The notes under the pieces: generated by a model
Seen by the model: the letters and a program-made list of their open reading frames with translations, nothing else
Databases searched by the model: none
What the model was told of the DNA's origin: nothing
Source of the DNA: Chromatiales bacterium
GTDB taxonomy: Bacteria; Pseudomonadota; Gammaproteobacteria; UBA6429
NCBI GenBank assembly: GCA_027076405.1
Contig: JALTJN010000293.1
Location: 1-18,224 of the forward strand
Reading direction: 5' to 3'
Length of the DNA: 18,224 bases
Shown: positions 1 to 8,452 of the stretch, piece after piece
Layout: each line of letters begins with the position of its first letter
Position numbering within the stretch: position 1 is the stretch's first letter
Translations under genes and position numbers: made by a program

Positions 1-123
1 CTTGAAGAAAATATAAAATTATTTAAACAATCACTAACCAGACCACCGTCCTGATTAAGTGACCGTTTAGCAGATAAATACCTGTAAATTCTTGAATTTT
101 TTAACAATACACTCTTTAATAAA

Positions 124-3100
124 ATGATGAAATATACAAAACTTATTCTCGGACTACTTCTTAGCTTCTTGCTGTTGCCTGTATTGCAAGCTGCACAAAC
201 ATGCACAACTAGTAAAATTGCCAATATCGAATTCAAGGGCATTTCCGGCAGTAGTGACAGCAATGTGGTCGCCGCCGGAAAAAATGGCGAAATCTATATT
301 TATAATGGCACAAGCTGGTCCGGCCCGGTGACCGTTCCTGGTAATCCGAATGAAGACCTTGAAGATGTCTCTGTGATCAACAGTAATTCTTCTGTTGTTG
401 TGGGCAAACGCGGCACGGTACTTCTTCAAAACAATGGCACCTGGAGTACTTTAACAAAACCAACTAATGAAGATCTTAAGGCGGTATGGGCTTACTCTGT
501 TTCTGATTTCTATGTCTTTGGTAAACGCGGAAAAATCTATCATTATAATGGCACCAGCTGGACAAATTTAGCCGGCGCGGCCGGTACGAACAATAATGAT
601 GATTTTGAAGATGCATGGGGTAACACAACTTATCTCTACGGTCTGACTAAAAAAGGCGAACTTTTCCGTCTTACCCGTTCAACCGGTGCATGGACAAAAA
701 TTAGTACTTGTGCGACGGCAGCAAACAAAGATTTAAAATCTCTCTGGGGGGATGCTAATGGCAACCTTTATCTGGCAGGTAAAAATGGGGCGGTCTTTAA
801 GTATGATGTAAGTGCCGGCACCTGCACACAAGTCGCTACCGCATCTGAAGATCTTGAAGGAATTTATGGCTCAAATACCACAGGTGAAATTTATGCGGTC
901 GGTAAAAAAGGTGTTGTTATGTACTACACCGGCACGAATTGGGTTGAAACAACAGTCGGAACAGAAGATCTTAAAGCCGTTTGGGTATCTGATCCCGGTA
1001 ATGCCTACTATGCGGCTAAAAATGGCTACGCATCAACGTGTACTTATACGACAAATCCAATTACCCCAATCTGTACCACTACCACTATTGCTTCTAATGT
1101 TGAATTTAAAGGAGTTTCTGGCAGTAGTGACAGCAATGTGGTCGCCGCCGGAAAAAATGGCGAAATCTATATTTATAATGGCACAAGCTGGTCCGGCCCG
1201 GTGACCGTTCCTGGTAATCCGAATGAAGACCTTGAAGATGTCTCTGTGATCAACAGTAATTCTTCTGTTGTTGTGGGCAAACGCGGCACGGTACTTCTTC
1301 AAAACAATGGCACCTGGAGTACTTTAACAAAACCAACTAATGAAGATCTTAAGGCGGTATGGGCTTACTCTGTTTCTGATTTCTATGTCTTTGGTAAACG
1401 CGGAAAAATCTATCATTATAATGGCACCAGCTGGACAAATTTAGCCGGCGCGGCCGGTACGAACAATAATGATGATTTTGAAGATGCATGGGGTAACACA
1501 ACTTATCTCTACGGTCTGACTAAAAAAGGCGAACTTTTCCGTCTTACCCGTTCAACCGGTGCATGGACAAAAATTAGTACTTGTGCGACGGCAGCAAACA
1601 AAGATTTAAAATCTCTCTGGGGGGATGCTAATGGCAACCTTTATCTAGCAGGTAAAAATGGGGCGGTCTTTAAGTACATTGCTTCTTCAGGCAGCTGTTC
1701 CCAAATTGCTACAGCATCAGAGGATCTCGAGGGAATTTATGGTTCAATTACCACCGGTGAAATTTATGCAGTCGGTAAAAATGGTGTTGTTATGTACTAC
1801 AATGGCTCAAGCTGGGTCGAGTCCAAAGTCGGTTCACAAGATCTTAAAGCTGTTTGGGTTTCATCTTCGGGAACACCTTACTACGCGGGTAAAAATGGCA
1901 CGCTCACCATATGTACATTACCCACATCATTACACCATATAGAATTTACTCATGATGGCAGCGCTCTCACCTGTAACCCCGAACAAATTACGGTCAAAGC
2001 CTGTAAGGACGCAAGTTGCTCATCTCTTGCCACTTCATCGGTCGCCGCTACTTTAACCCCAACCGGCTGGGTAGGTGGTGATAGCAAAACATTCACTGGT
2101 TCAGCACTTTATTCTCTGCAACATACTTCTGCTGGTACAGTTACTCTGTCTACCAGTAGCACAACCCCGACTGCATCAAACGCGGTTGTCTGTAAAAATG
2201 CTGCGGGAACGGTAACAAGTTGTGATGTGGTTTTTAATGACAGCGGTTTTATTTTTAATGTTGGTACACAAACATCCTGCGCGACTTCTCCAAGTATTAA
2301 AATAAGCGCTGTTAGAAAAGATTTAACAACACAACAATGTGTTCCTTTCTTTAATGGAAAAACTGCCACCGTTAAATTATGGACGGCTTATACCAATCCC
2401 AATACCGGCACAAAACAATCAATATTAAATTACAGCGGAACAAATTATACTTTAGCAACCTCTTCACCCGGTACAGACATCAATCTAACATTCGATGCAA
2501 ACGGCGAAGCTGCCTTTACCCTGAATTACCCTGATGCAGGCCAACTTGATCTCAATGCCAGTTATACCGGTAGTGCTGTAACATCTGATGCCGGATTATC
2601 AATGACAGGAAATAAACTCTATGTCACAAAACCTGCCAAACTTTATGTTTACAGTAATGATGCTAATGCCTCATGTGCTTCGAACGATGGTACATGCAGT
2701 GCATTTAAAACGGCCGGCAATACCTCTAGCAGCCAGTTTAATTTAAAGATTCGCGCTGCCTGTGCAGATAATAGTGTGACACCTAACTTTGCCTTAAATA
2801 ACATTGCAATTACTCACACCAATACAGCACCTGCTATTGCTCAGGGAAATATTGCCGTAGCAAATTTCAATATGGCAGCGGCTGATAATGGTGAACATAC
2901 TATTACCACTCAATCGGTTTCAGAAGTAGGATCGTTTACTTTTACCGCTACCTCGCCAAGCTATTTGGGTGTAACCGGCCCAACCGGTACCAGCGCCTAC
3001 ATCGGTCGTTTTTATCCGCATCATTTTGATACCACCGTTGTACAAAGTTGTGGCACCTTTAGTTATTCAGGACAAAATATTTCAGTCACTGCCACCGCTC

Positions 3101-3849
3101 AAAATAACTGGTTAGCAACACCAGCTGCAACACAAAACTATACCGGATCATTTGCATACAATACGACAATTTCAAATGCCGGTGACACCACTAACTTCTC
3201 TCAAAATATTATCACTGCAGCAAGTTTTAGTAATGGCACTGCAAATAAAACCGATGTTCTTTATACCTTTGCCAATAAGGAAACTGCACCTCTTACTATT
3301 ACATTACGCGCTAATGATGCAGATACAGGAACCGCAAGCGGCTTAACCGAAGGAACAACTGAAATTAGAAGTGGACGAACCCGCATTGAAAATGCGTATG
3401 GCTCTGAACTGGTTAGTATGAAAGTACCTGCTCAAGTGGAATACTATAATACGAATGGCTTTGAATTAAACACAGCGGATACATGTTCTGCTATTGATGT
3501 TACGTTAACCGATCCGGGAACAGATCCTGTCACTCTGGGTACAGGTAATGGACAAACTTGTATTTGGGATGATGCTAAAAAGAGTGTCGGCACAACTGAT
3601 TTTGCTTGTATTGCTGATGCCACCAAACCGCAGTTTAGTGAACCGCCAACTTCAGGCAGTTTTAATCTTTACCTAAAAGCCCCAGGCACTAATTTTACCG
3701 GAGATATTGGTGTTACTCTGGTTTCACCTGTCTGGTTACAATATGACTGGGATGGTAATGGTACTCATGACAACAATCCTTTTGGTACCGCATCATTTGG
3801 ATTATATCGCGGTGATGATCGTATTATTTACTGGCGTGAGGTTTTTTAA
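124..3849 (+). CDS. Secreted MshQ-like protein: two tandem seven-repeat propeller modules plus DUF6701 C-terminus
   Basis: A likely surface or pilus-associated protein of 1241 residues. Residues 1 to about 23 form a signal peptide: Lys near the start, a Leu-rich core, and a small-residue site around LQA-AQT. Residues ~24-306 and ~315-597 each hold seven repeats of about 40 residues (E/N-D-L-x-x-V-W ... Y-x-x-G-K-x-G-x-I-x-x-Y-N-G-T-S-W), the pattern expected of a seven-bladed beta-propeller. From ~600 to the end the protein matches the MshQ/DUF6701 family: an HDGSALTC-NPEQITVKAC segment, a GFIFNVG segment, an RFYPHHFD motif, and the ending YDWDGNG...GLYRGDDRIIYWREVF. MshQ genes usually sit in MSHA pilus loci and often carry a LamG-like lectin domain; here propellers take that place. 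Function in adhesion is inferred. ATG at 124 and 127 are both possible starts, and neither has a clear Shine-Dalgarno. No neighbouring pilus gene is visible. Confidence 0.85.
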   Translation: MMKYTKLILGLLLSFLLLPVLQAAQTCTTSKIANIEFKGISGSSDSNVVAAGKNGEIYIYNGTSWSGPVTVPGNPNEDLEDVSVINSNSSVVVGKRGTVLLQNNGTWSTLTKPTNEDLKAVWAYSVSDFYVFGKRGKIYHYNGTSWTNLAGAAGTNNNDDFEDAWGNTTYLYGLTKKGELFRLTRSTGAWTKISTCATAANKDLKSLWGDANGNLYLAGKNGAVFKYDVSAGTCTQVATASEDLEGIYGSNTTGEIYAVGKKGVVMYYTGTNWVETTVGTEDLKAVWVSDPGNAYYAAKNGYASTCTYTTNPITPICTTTTIASNVEFKGVSGSSDSNVVAAGKNGEIYIYNGTSWSGPVTVPGNPNEDLEDVSVINSNSSVVVGKRGTVLLQNNGTWSTLTKPTNEDLKAVWAYSVSDFYVFGKRGKIYHYNGTSWTNLAGAAGTNNNDDFEDAWGNTTYLYGLTKKGELFRLTRSTGAWTKISTCATAANKDLKSLWGDANGNLYLAGKNGAVFKYIASSGSCSQIATASEDLEGIYGSITTGEIYAVGKNGVVMYYNGSSWVESKVGSQDLKAVWVSSSGTPYYAGKNGTLTICTLPTSLHHIEFTHDGSALTCNPEQITVKACKDASCSSLATSSVAATLTPTGWVGGDSKTFTGSALYSLQHTSAGTVTLSTSSTTPTASNAVVCKNAAGTVTSCDVVFNDSGFIFNVGTQTSCATSPSIKISAVRKDLTTQQCVPFFNGKTATVKLWTAYTNPNTGTKQSILNYSGTNYTLATSSPGTDINLTFDANGEAAFTLNYPDAGQLDLNASYTGSAVTSDAGLSMTGNKLYVTKPAKLYVYSNDANASCASNDGTCSAFKTAGNTSSSQFNLKIRAACADNSVTPNFALNNIAITHTNTAPAIAQGNIAVANFNMAAADNGEHTITTQSVSEVGSFTFTATSPSYLGVTGPTGTSAYIGRFYPHHFDTTVVQSCGTFSYSGQNISVTATAQNNWLATPAATQNYTGSFAYNTTISNAGDTTNFSQNIITAASFSNGTANKTDVLYTFANKETAPLTITLRANDADTGTASGLTEGTTEIRSGRTRIENAYGSELVSMKVPAQVEYYNTNGFELNTADTCSAIDVTLTDPGTDPVTLGTGNGQTCIWDDAKKSVGTTDFACIADATKPQFSEPPTSGSFNLYLKAPGTNFTGDIGVTLVSPVWLQYDWDGNGTHDNNPFGTASFGLYRGDDRIIYWREVF
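247..803 (+). repeat. Intragenic direct repeat, copy 1 (557 bp)
   Basis: This block recurs at 1120-1676 with an offset of exactly 873 bp (291 codons, in frame). Read base by base, the only difference is G774 against A1647, which is a silent leucine codon change. It encodes residues 42-227, roughly the first four and a half blades of propeller 1. Identity falls abruptly outside the block. Confidence 0.95.
1120..1676 (+). repeat. Intragenic direct repeat, copy 2 (557 bp)
   Basis: Second copy of the 247-803 block, encoding residues 333-518 of the same protein. The next 60 bases downstream match the equivalent part of copy 1 at only about 40 of 60 positions, and the 40 bases upstream at about 24 of 40. 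The sharp edges point to gene conversion or a recent re-duplication inside an older duplication. Confidence 0.95.
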
Positions 3850-3859
3850 ATCTTTTATT

Positions 3860-4026
3860 GCCACAAAGAAGAAGGTGAAACCAGAGGTTGAGAGACTAGC
3901 CTGAGCCACACGAAGAAAATAATAAAGATTTAACCACTAGATACACAGGGAACACGGGGTTAATAATTTTATCTTTCCCAGTATTCCCCGTGGTTTTTAA
4001 ATTTTTTCTTTGTATCCTTGGTGGCT
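3860..4026. repeat. Palindromic intergenic repeat A (between convergent genes)
   Basis: Fills the gap between the converging mshQ-like and ntrC genes. Arms of the GCCAC-AAAG-AAG type start at 3860 and 3905. An inverted partner at 4003-4026 reads AGCCACCAAGGATACAAAG on the minus strand. Inside lies a second, GC-richer hairpin: AACACGGGG (3951-3959) against CCCCGTGGTT (3986-3995, one extra G), followed on the plus strand by T-rich sequence. That inner hairpin may also serve as a terminator for the mshQ-like gene. The inner module (CCACGGGGAA...GGGAAAGATA on the minus strand) recurs in repeat D. Confidence 0.7.
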
Positions 4027-4031
4027 ATCCC

Positions 4032-5447
4032 CTAAACAACATCTTCCATATCAAGTTCTTTGATTTTACGAGTTAAGGTATTGCGTCCACAACCCAATAA
4101 ACGTGCCGCATCCTGTCGACGACCACCGGCACTACGCAATGCAGTCTGGATCATCACACGTTCAAATTCAGGGGTCGCCTTATCAAATAAATCTGTTTCA
4201 CCATTGGCAAGTTGTTGCTCTGCCCAATATTGCAAAACTTTTACCCAGTCACTATTCATCGGAGTTTTTGTTTCTTTATTTAATAACTCGGGAGGTAAAT
4301 CATCCAGATGTACTTCCTGACCCGGCGCCATTACCGTTAACCAGCGACAGGTATTTTGTAATTGCCTAACATTACCGCGCCATTCCAGTTTCTTTAAAAA
4401 GTCTAATGACGCGGCATCAAGACTTTTTGTTTCCATATCAAGTTCAGTTGCTGCTGCTTGTAAAAAATGTCTCACCAACAAAGGAATATCTTCACTCCGT
4501 TCACGTAAAGCAGGAATATGAATTCGAATAACATTTAAACGATGAAAAAGATCTTCACGGAAGTCACCTTGCTCAACACGCTCTTCGAGATTCTGATGTG
4601 TAGCAGCAATAATACGAACATCAACCTTAACAGGACTGTGACCACCTACCCGATAAAATTCGCCATCGGCTAATACACGTAATAAACGCGTTTGTAACTC
4701 GGCAGGCATATCACCTATTTCATCTAAAAATAAAGTACCGCCATCGGCTTGTTCAAAACGCCCTTTGCGCATAGCTTGTGCACCGGTAAAGGCACCTTTC
4801 TCATGACCAAATAATTCAGACTCCAGTAGGTCACGCTGTATTGCTGCCATGTTTAAAGCAATAAAGGCATTATCAGATCGTGGACTATGACGATGCAAAG
4901 CCTCAGCAACCAGTTCTTTACCGGTACCTGATTCACCATTGATTAACACCGTAATATTCGATCTGGACAAACGGCCAATCGCACGAAAAACTTCCTGCAT
5001 TGATGCAGCTTCACCGATAATTTCTGTTTCTTCTATCGGCTCTACTTTATTATCAGAAGAAATTTCCTTGTGATGTTTAACGGCACGACGAGTCAGCTCG
5101 ACTGCTTCATCAATATCAAACGGCTTTGGTAAGTATTCAAAAGCACCTCCCTGATAAGCAGAGACAGCGCTATCCAGGTCCGAGTGAGCAGTAATAATAA
5201 TGACAGGCAAATCGGGATAGTTTGCATGCACTTTATCCAGCATTGCCAAACCATCCATGCCGGGCATACGCACATCACTGATAATGGCATCAGGCTGGTT
5301 ACGCTCAAGAGCACGCAAAACACTATCTGCTTCTTCGAATGTACGGACATCCATGCCGGACTTACCGAGTGCTTTTTCCAATACCCATCGGATTGAACGA
5401 TCATCATCAACAACCCAAATACTTTCCTTGTTTCCACTAGCGTTCAT
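4032..5447 (-). CDS. ntrC: Nitrogen regulation response regulator NtrC (GlnG)
   Basis: Sigma-54-dependent activator of nitrogen assimilation genes, 471 residues against 469 in E. coli. The receiver domain (about 8-122) has acidic residues D14-D16, the phospho-acceptor D58 in [10 protein letters not shown] and K108 in LPKPFD. The AAA+ domain (about 143-370) has the Walker A motif GESGTGKE at 171-178, the sigma-54-contacting GAFTGA loop at 218-223 and Walker B LFLDE at 239-243. The C-terminus (about 447-468) is a Fis-type helix-turn-helix, [19 protein letters not shown]. It starts 17 nt after the ntrB stop, with an AAGGTG ribosome binding site, so the two form an operon. NtrC-type sites at the neighbouring glnA promoter and upstream of ntrB suggest it regulates both. 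Confidence 0.97.
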   Translation of the reverse strand: MNASGNKESIWVVDDDRSIRWVLEKALGKSGMDVRTFEEADSVLRALERNQPDAIISDVRMPGMDGLAMLDKVHANYPDLPVIIITAHSDLDSAVSAYQGGAFEYLPKPFDIDEAVELTRRAVKHHKEISSDNKVEPIEETEIIGEAASMQEVFRAIGRLSRSNITVLINGESGTGKELVAEALHRHSPRSDNAFIALNMAAIQRDLLESELFGHEKGAFTGAQAMRKGRFEQADGGTLFLDEIGDMPAELQTRLLRVLADGEFYRVGGHSPVKVDVRIIAATHQNLEERVEQGDFREDLFHRLNVIRIHIPALRERSEDIPLLVRHFLQAAATELDMETKSLDAASLDFLKKLEWRGNVRQLQNTCRWLTVMAPGQEVHLDDLPPELLNKETKTPMNSDWVKVLQYWAEQQLANGETDLFDKATPEFERVMIQTALRSAGGRRQDAARLLGCGRNTLTRKIKELDMEDVV

Positions 5448-5464
5448 TCTTACATTTCACCTTA

Positions 5465-6523
5465 TTAATTAATCGGTAGTATTACTGTGAAAACCGTTTT
5501 ACCCGGTTCACTTTGACATTCTATTAAACCATCATGTTGTTGTATGAGTGATTGAGATATCGATAAACCCAAACCGGTTCCTTCTGCACGGCTTGTTACC
5601 ATGGGATAAAAGATTTTTTCTCTTATGTCTGCAGGTATACCCGGTCCATCATCAATCACTTCGATACAGGCCACTAATTTATGACGTTGCAAACCTATCG
5701 TATATTTTCTAACAACACGTGTTCTTAAAGTTAAATTCCCGCTTTCACCTAATGCCTCGCAAGCGTTACGTGCAATATTAAGTAATGCCTGAATCAACAT
5801 ATCATGATCAGCTTTTACATCCGGCACACTGGGATCATAATCCCGATGAATTTGTATACCACCTTTAACTTCTACTTTTATCAAGCTTCTGACAAGTTCC
5901 AATACTTCATGAATATTTACATCTTTTAATTTTGGTAAACCCGCCGGGCCTAAAATACGATTTACCAATGTTTGTAAACGATCCGCTTCACTAATAATAA
6001 CTTGCGTGTATTCTTTTAAATCTTTACTCGGTAATTCCCTTTCCAATAGTTGTGCCGCACCCCGTAAACCACCTAAAGGATTCTTAATTTCATGTGCCAG
6101 GCCACGTAATATTTCCTGCGTCACTTCTTGTTGTTCTACCCGATGTTCATCTCGTGATATGCGTAACCAACGTTCAACTAAAATTATTTCTAATAAATAT
6201 TCTGTTTTATCTTCACTATCGGTTAACGGCGACACGGTTAAATTAACAATAACTTCATTGTGATTTAACAAAATCAGCGGCACTTCATGTCGCGTAAAAG
6301 ACTGACCCGATTTTATTTCATCAATCCATTTACTTGCCGATATCTCGTCACGATGTTGAATAAGCTCGACAAATGGCAAAGCCAGCATATGCCGGCTACT
6401 TTGCTCAAATAATGTCTCACCCGCAGGATTGATGTAATCCAGATTTAATTCTGCATCAAACAACAAAACGACCGTACTCATGCCCTCAAGCACACGCTTT
6501 TGTAGTTCAAGCTGTTTTGTCAT
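5465..6523 (-). CDS. ntrB: Nitrogen regulation sensor histidine kinase NtrB (GlnL)
   Basis: Soluble histidine kinase that phosphorylates or dephosphorylates NtrC under PII control; 352 residues from the chosen start. An N-terminal PAS domain (about residues 10-115) precedes the DHp H-box GLAHEIKNPLGGLRGAAQLL with phospho-accepting H144. The catalytic domain has an N-box (LLNIARNACEAL), a G1 box (DDGPGIP), an F-box (IFYPMVTSRAEG) and a G2 box (GTGLGLS). The open frame extends 18 codons upstream to 6577. I chose the ATG at 6523 because an AAAGGA ribosome binding site lies just upstream and the protein then starts MTKQLELQ at the usual place for the family. It heads the ntrB-ntrC operon, separated from glnA by a terminator and an NtrC-type site. 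Confidence 0.95.
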   Translation of the reverse strand: MTKQLELQKRVLEGMSTVVLLFDAELNLDYINPAGETLFEQSSRHMLALPFVELIQHRDEISASKWIDEIKSGQSFTRHEVPLILLNHNEVIVNLTVSPLTDSEDKTEYLLEIILVERWLRISRDEHRVEQQEVTQEILRGLAHEIKNPLGGLRGAAQLLERELPSKDLKEYTQVIISEADRLQTLVNRILGPAGLPKLKDVNIHEVLELVRSLIKVEVKGGIQIHRDYDPSVPDVKADHDMLIQALLNIARNACEALGESGNLTLRTRVVRKYTIGLQRHKLVACIEVIDDGPGIPADIREKIFYPMVTSRAEGTGLGLSISQSLIQQHDGLIECQSEPGKTVFTVILPIN

Positions 6524-6712
6524 GCTAATCCTTTCAATGTTCGATATATCAGAGCAAAAACCAAGCCAAGCCAGCATATTCAGATCTTATTTTGCTTTGT
6601 CATAGCTTTAGATTAATTCGATAAGAATCAATAAGTTAAATCATTAAGAAAAGTCTTAAATATATGATATTTACGATCTCACTATGCAGGATATTACAAA
6701 ACGCAGGCCATT

Positions 6713-6727
6713 GCACCATTTTGGTGC
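6713..6727 (-). promoter_or_regulatory. Perfect NtrC binding site between glnA and ntrB
   Basis: GCACC-ATTTT-GGTGC is an exact match to the NtrC dyad (GCACC-N5-GGTGC). It lies downstream of the glnA terminator and about 190 bp upstream of the ntrB ATG. In E. coli an NtrC site near the glnL promoter allows autoregulation of ntrBC, and the same role is inferred here. No convincing sigma-54 element follows it. A weak -10-like TAAGAT lies nearer ntrB, but its -35 is poor. Confidence 0.8.
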
Positions 6728-6754
6728 GAACAGCTTTATTATTAAAATTTCCCC

Positions 6755-6791
6755 AAAAAAAAGCCCCCACCGGCCTAAACCGATGGGGGCT
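6755..6791 (-). terminator. Rho-independent terminator of glnA
   Basis: On the minus strand a 12-bp stem (AGCCCCCATCGG with CCGGTGGGGGCT, one G-T wobble) and a 6-nt loop (TTTAGG) are followed by a run of eight T. It begins about 25 nt after the glnA stop and separates glnA from ntrBC. An A/T-rich flank also follows the hairpin on the plus strand, but no plus-strand gene ends there. Confidence 0.95.
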
Positions 6792-6815
6792 ATTTTTTAT
6801 ATTACTAAGCAGTGA

Positions 6816-8222
6816 TTAACAGCTGTAGTACATATCAAATTCAACCGGATGCGTAGACATACGTAAACGCTGAATTTCTTCTTCTTTAAGCTCGATGAAT
6901 GCATCGATCATGTCATTAGTGAAAACATCACCTTGAGTTAAGAACTCACGATCTGCTGCTAATGCTTCTAATGCTTGATCAAATGAATGACAAACTTGCG
7001 GAATTGCTGCTGCTTCTTCTGCTGGTAAGTCATATAAATCTTTATCCATTGCTTCACCCGGGTGAATCTTGTTCTGGATACCGTCAAGACCAGCCATTAA
7101 CATGGCAGAGAATGCCAGGTAAGAGTTAGCGGTTGGATCAGGGAAACGTACTTCGATACGACGCGCTTTCGGGCTTGAAACGAAAGGAATACGAATTGAA
7201 GCAGAACGGTTACGTGCAGAATATGCCAGCATAACAGGTGCTTCGAAACCAGGAACCAAACGCTTGTAAGAGTTTGTTGACGAGTTAGTGAAAGCATTTA
7301 ATGCACGGGCATGTTTGATGATGCCGCCAATGTAGTAAAGTGCAGTTTCAGATAAGCCACCGTACTCATCACCTGAGAATAAGTTTTGACCGTCTTTCGC
7401 TAAAGACATGTGAACGTGCATACCGTTACCGTTATCACCCACTAATGGCTTAGGCATGAATGTCGCTGTTTTACCATAGATGTGTGCTACGTTATGAACA
7501 CAGTATTTTAAGATTTGGTTCCAGTCACCACGCTTAACTAACGTGTTGAACTCTGTACCAATTTCACATTGTCCTGCTGTTGCAACTTCATGGTGATGAA
7601 CTTCAACAGTCACGCCCATTTCTTCCATTGCTAAACACATTGCCGCACGTAAATCGTTTAAAGAATCAACTGGAGGTACCGGGAAGTAACCACCTTTTAA
7701 ACCTGGACGGTGACCGATGTTGCCATCTTCATAGACTTTTTCAGAGTTCCATTCTGCTTCATCAGAATCAACTTCATAAGACATGCCACTCATGCTTGTT
7801 TTCCAACGAACATCGTCGAAAACGAAAAATTCAGGTTCTGGGCCAAAATAAGCAGTATCAGCAATACCGGTAGACTTTAAGTAAGCTTCTGCACGCTTAG
7901 CAACTGAACGCGGGTCACGCTCGTAACCCTGGCCTGTTGCAGGTTCAATGATGTCACACGTTAAAATTAAAGTAGGCTCATCTGCAAACGGATCCATAAC
8001 AGCCGTATCTGCATCAGGCATCATGATCATGTCTGACTCGTTAATCCCTTTCCAGCCGGCGATTGAAGAACCGTCGAACATTTTGCCTTCTGTAAATACA
8101 TCAGCATCTACAGTGTGAGCAGGGCAAGAAACGTGCTGTTCTTTACCGTGAGAATCTGTGAAACGATAATCAACGAACTTTACGCCGTTGTCTTTAATCA
8201 TCTTTAAAACATTGTCAGACAT
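6816..8222 (-). CDS. glnA: Glutamine synthetase type I (GlnA)
   Basis: Makes glutamine from glutamate, ammonia and ATP as a cytoplasmic dodecamer, the main ammonium assimilation step. It has 468 residues, as in E. coli. Visible motifs are [12 protein letters not shown] with the ammonia-site D50, [11 protein letters not shown] (127-136), the NGMHVHMS metal and ATP region (about 266-273), flap E327 in VPGFEAPV, and the adenylylation tyrosine Y397 in [10 protein letters not shown]397 marks it as the GSI-beta subtype controlled by GlnE adenylylation. A GGAG ribosome binding site precedes the ATG. Upstream lie a sigma-54 promoter and two NtrC-type sites; ntrB-ntrC follow downstream after a terminator. 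Confidence 0.99.
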   Translation of the reverse strand: MSDNVLKMIKDNGVKFVDYRFTDSHGKEQHVSCPAHTVDADVFTEGKMFDGSSIAGWKGINESDMIMMPDADTAVMDPFADEPTLILTCDIIEPATGQGYERDPRSVAKRAEAYLKSTGIADTAYFGPEPEFFVFDDVRWKTSMSGMSYEVDSDEAEWNSEKVYEDGNIGHRPGLKGGYFPVPPVDSLNDLRAAMCLAMEEMGVTVEVHHHEVATAGQCEIGTEFNTLVKRGDWNQILKYCVHNVAHIYGKTATFMPKPLVGDNGNGMHVHMSLAKDGQNLFSGDEYGGLSETALYYIGGIIKHARALNAFTNSSTNSYKRLVPGFEAPVMLAYSARNRSASIRIPFVSSPKARRIEVRFPDPTANSYLAFSAMLMAGLDGIQNKIHPGEAMDKDLYDLPAEEAAAIPQVCHSFDQALEALAADREFLTQGDVFTNDMIDAFIELKEEEIQRLRMSTHPVEFDMYYSC

Positions 8223-8293
8223 GGTCTATCTCCAATTTCCTAATAGTTTGATAATAATTTTGTTAAAACTGTAATTTTTATGAATCTTTTAAG

Positions 8294-8309
8294 AGCACTA
8301 ACCGTGCCA
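8294..8309 (-). promoter_or_regulatory. Sigma-54 promoter of glnA
   Basis: The minus strand reads TGGCACGGTTAGTGCT, matching the -24/-12 consensus TGGCAC-N5-TTGC[A/T] at every fixed base but one, with correct GG-to-GC spacing. The predicted transcript start is near 8283, leaving a leader of about 60 nt before the glnA ATG. This corresponds to glnAp2 of enteric bacteria. Confidence 0.88.
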
Positions 8310-8392
8310 CTCGTTATTTATAAGCTAAGATATTGATTTTAATCACTAATTTTCTTAGGTTATGTTTCTTTTTTACTAAAAACCTTAAATAG

Positions 8393-8407
8393 TACTATTT
8401 TTGGTGC
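8393..8407 (-). promoter_or_regulatory. NtrC site, promoter-proximal, one strong half
   Basis: TACTA-TTTTT-GGTGC has one perfect half-site and one degenerate half-site. Its centre is about 117 bp upstream of the predicted glnA start and 31 bp (about three helical turns) from the distal site. This resembles the E. coli glnA enhancer pair at about -108 and -140. Confidence 0.55.
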
Positions 8408-8423
8408 AAAAAGTTATTAAATC

Positions 8424-8438
8424 GCACCAAATGTGTGC
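8424..8438 (-). promoter_or_regulatory. NtrC site, promoter-distal, strong
   Basis: GCACC-AAATG-TGTGC matches 9 of the 10 fixed dyad positions. Its centre is about 148 bp upstream of the predicted glnA start. It lies only about 15 bp beyond the stop codon of the upstream transporter gene, and no terminator is visible between that gene and the glnA enhancer. Confidence 0.78.
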
Positions 8439-8452
8439 GTCTATCATGATGC

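Noticed and set aside
92..120. TTGAAT-17-TTTAAT promoter-like pair before the mshQ-like gene
   Set aside because: It ends 3 bp before the first ATG, so transcription would start inside the coding region; probably chance in AT-rich DNA.
154..1302. Two nearly identical minus-strand ORFs at 154-429 and 1033-1302
   Set aside because: They are antisense shadows of the duplicated propeller block; their similarity comes from the DNA repeat and they have no family features.
6524..6577. 18-codon N-terminal extension of NtrB
   Set aside because: The ATG at 6523 has a good AAAGGA site and gives the normal family N-terminus; the extension has no ribosome binding site.
7580..7873. Plus-strand ORF opposite glnA
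   Set aside because: Fully inside the well-conserved glnA gene in antisense, with no recognisable protein features.
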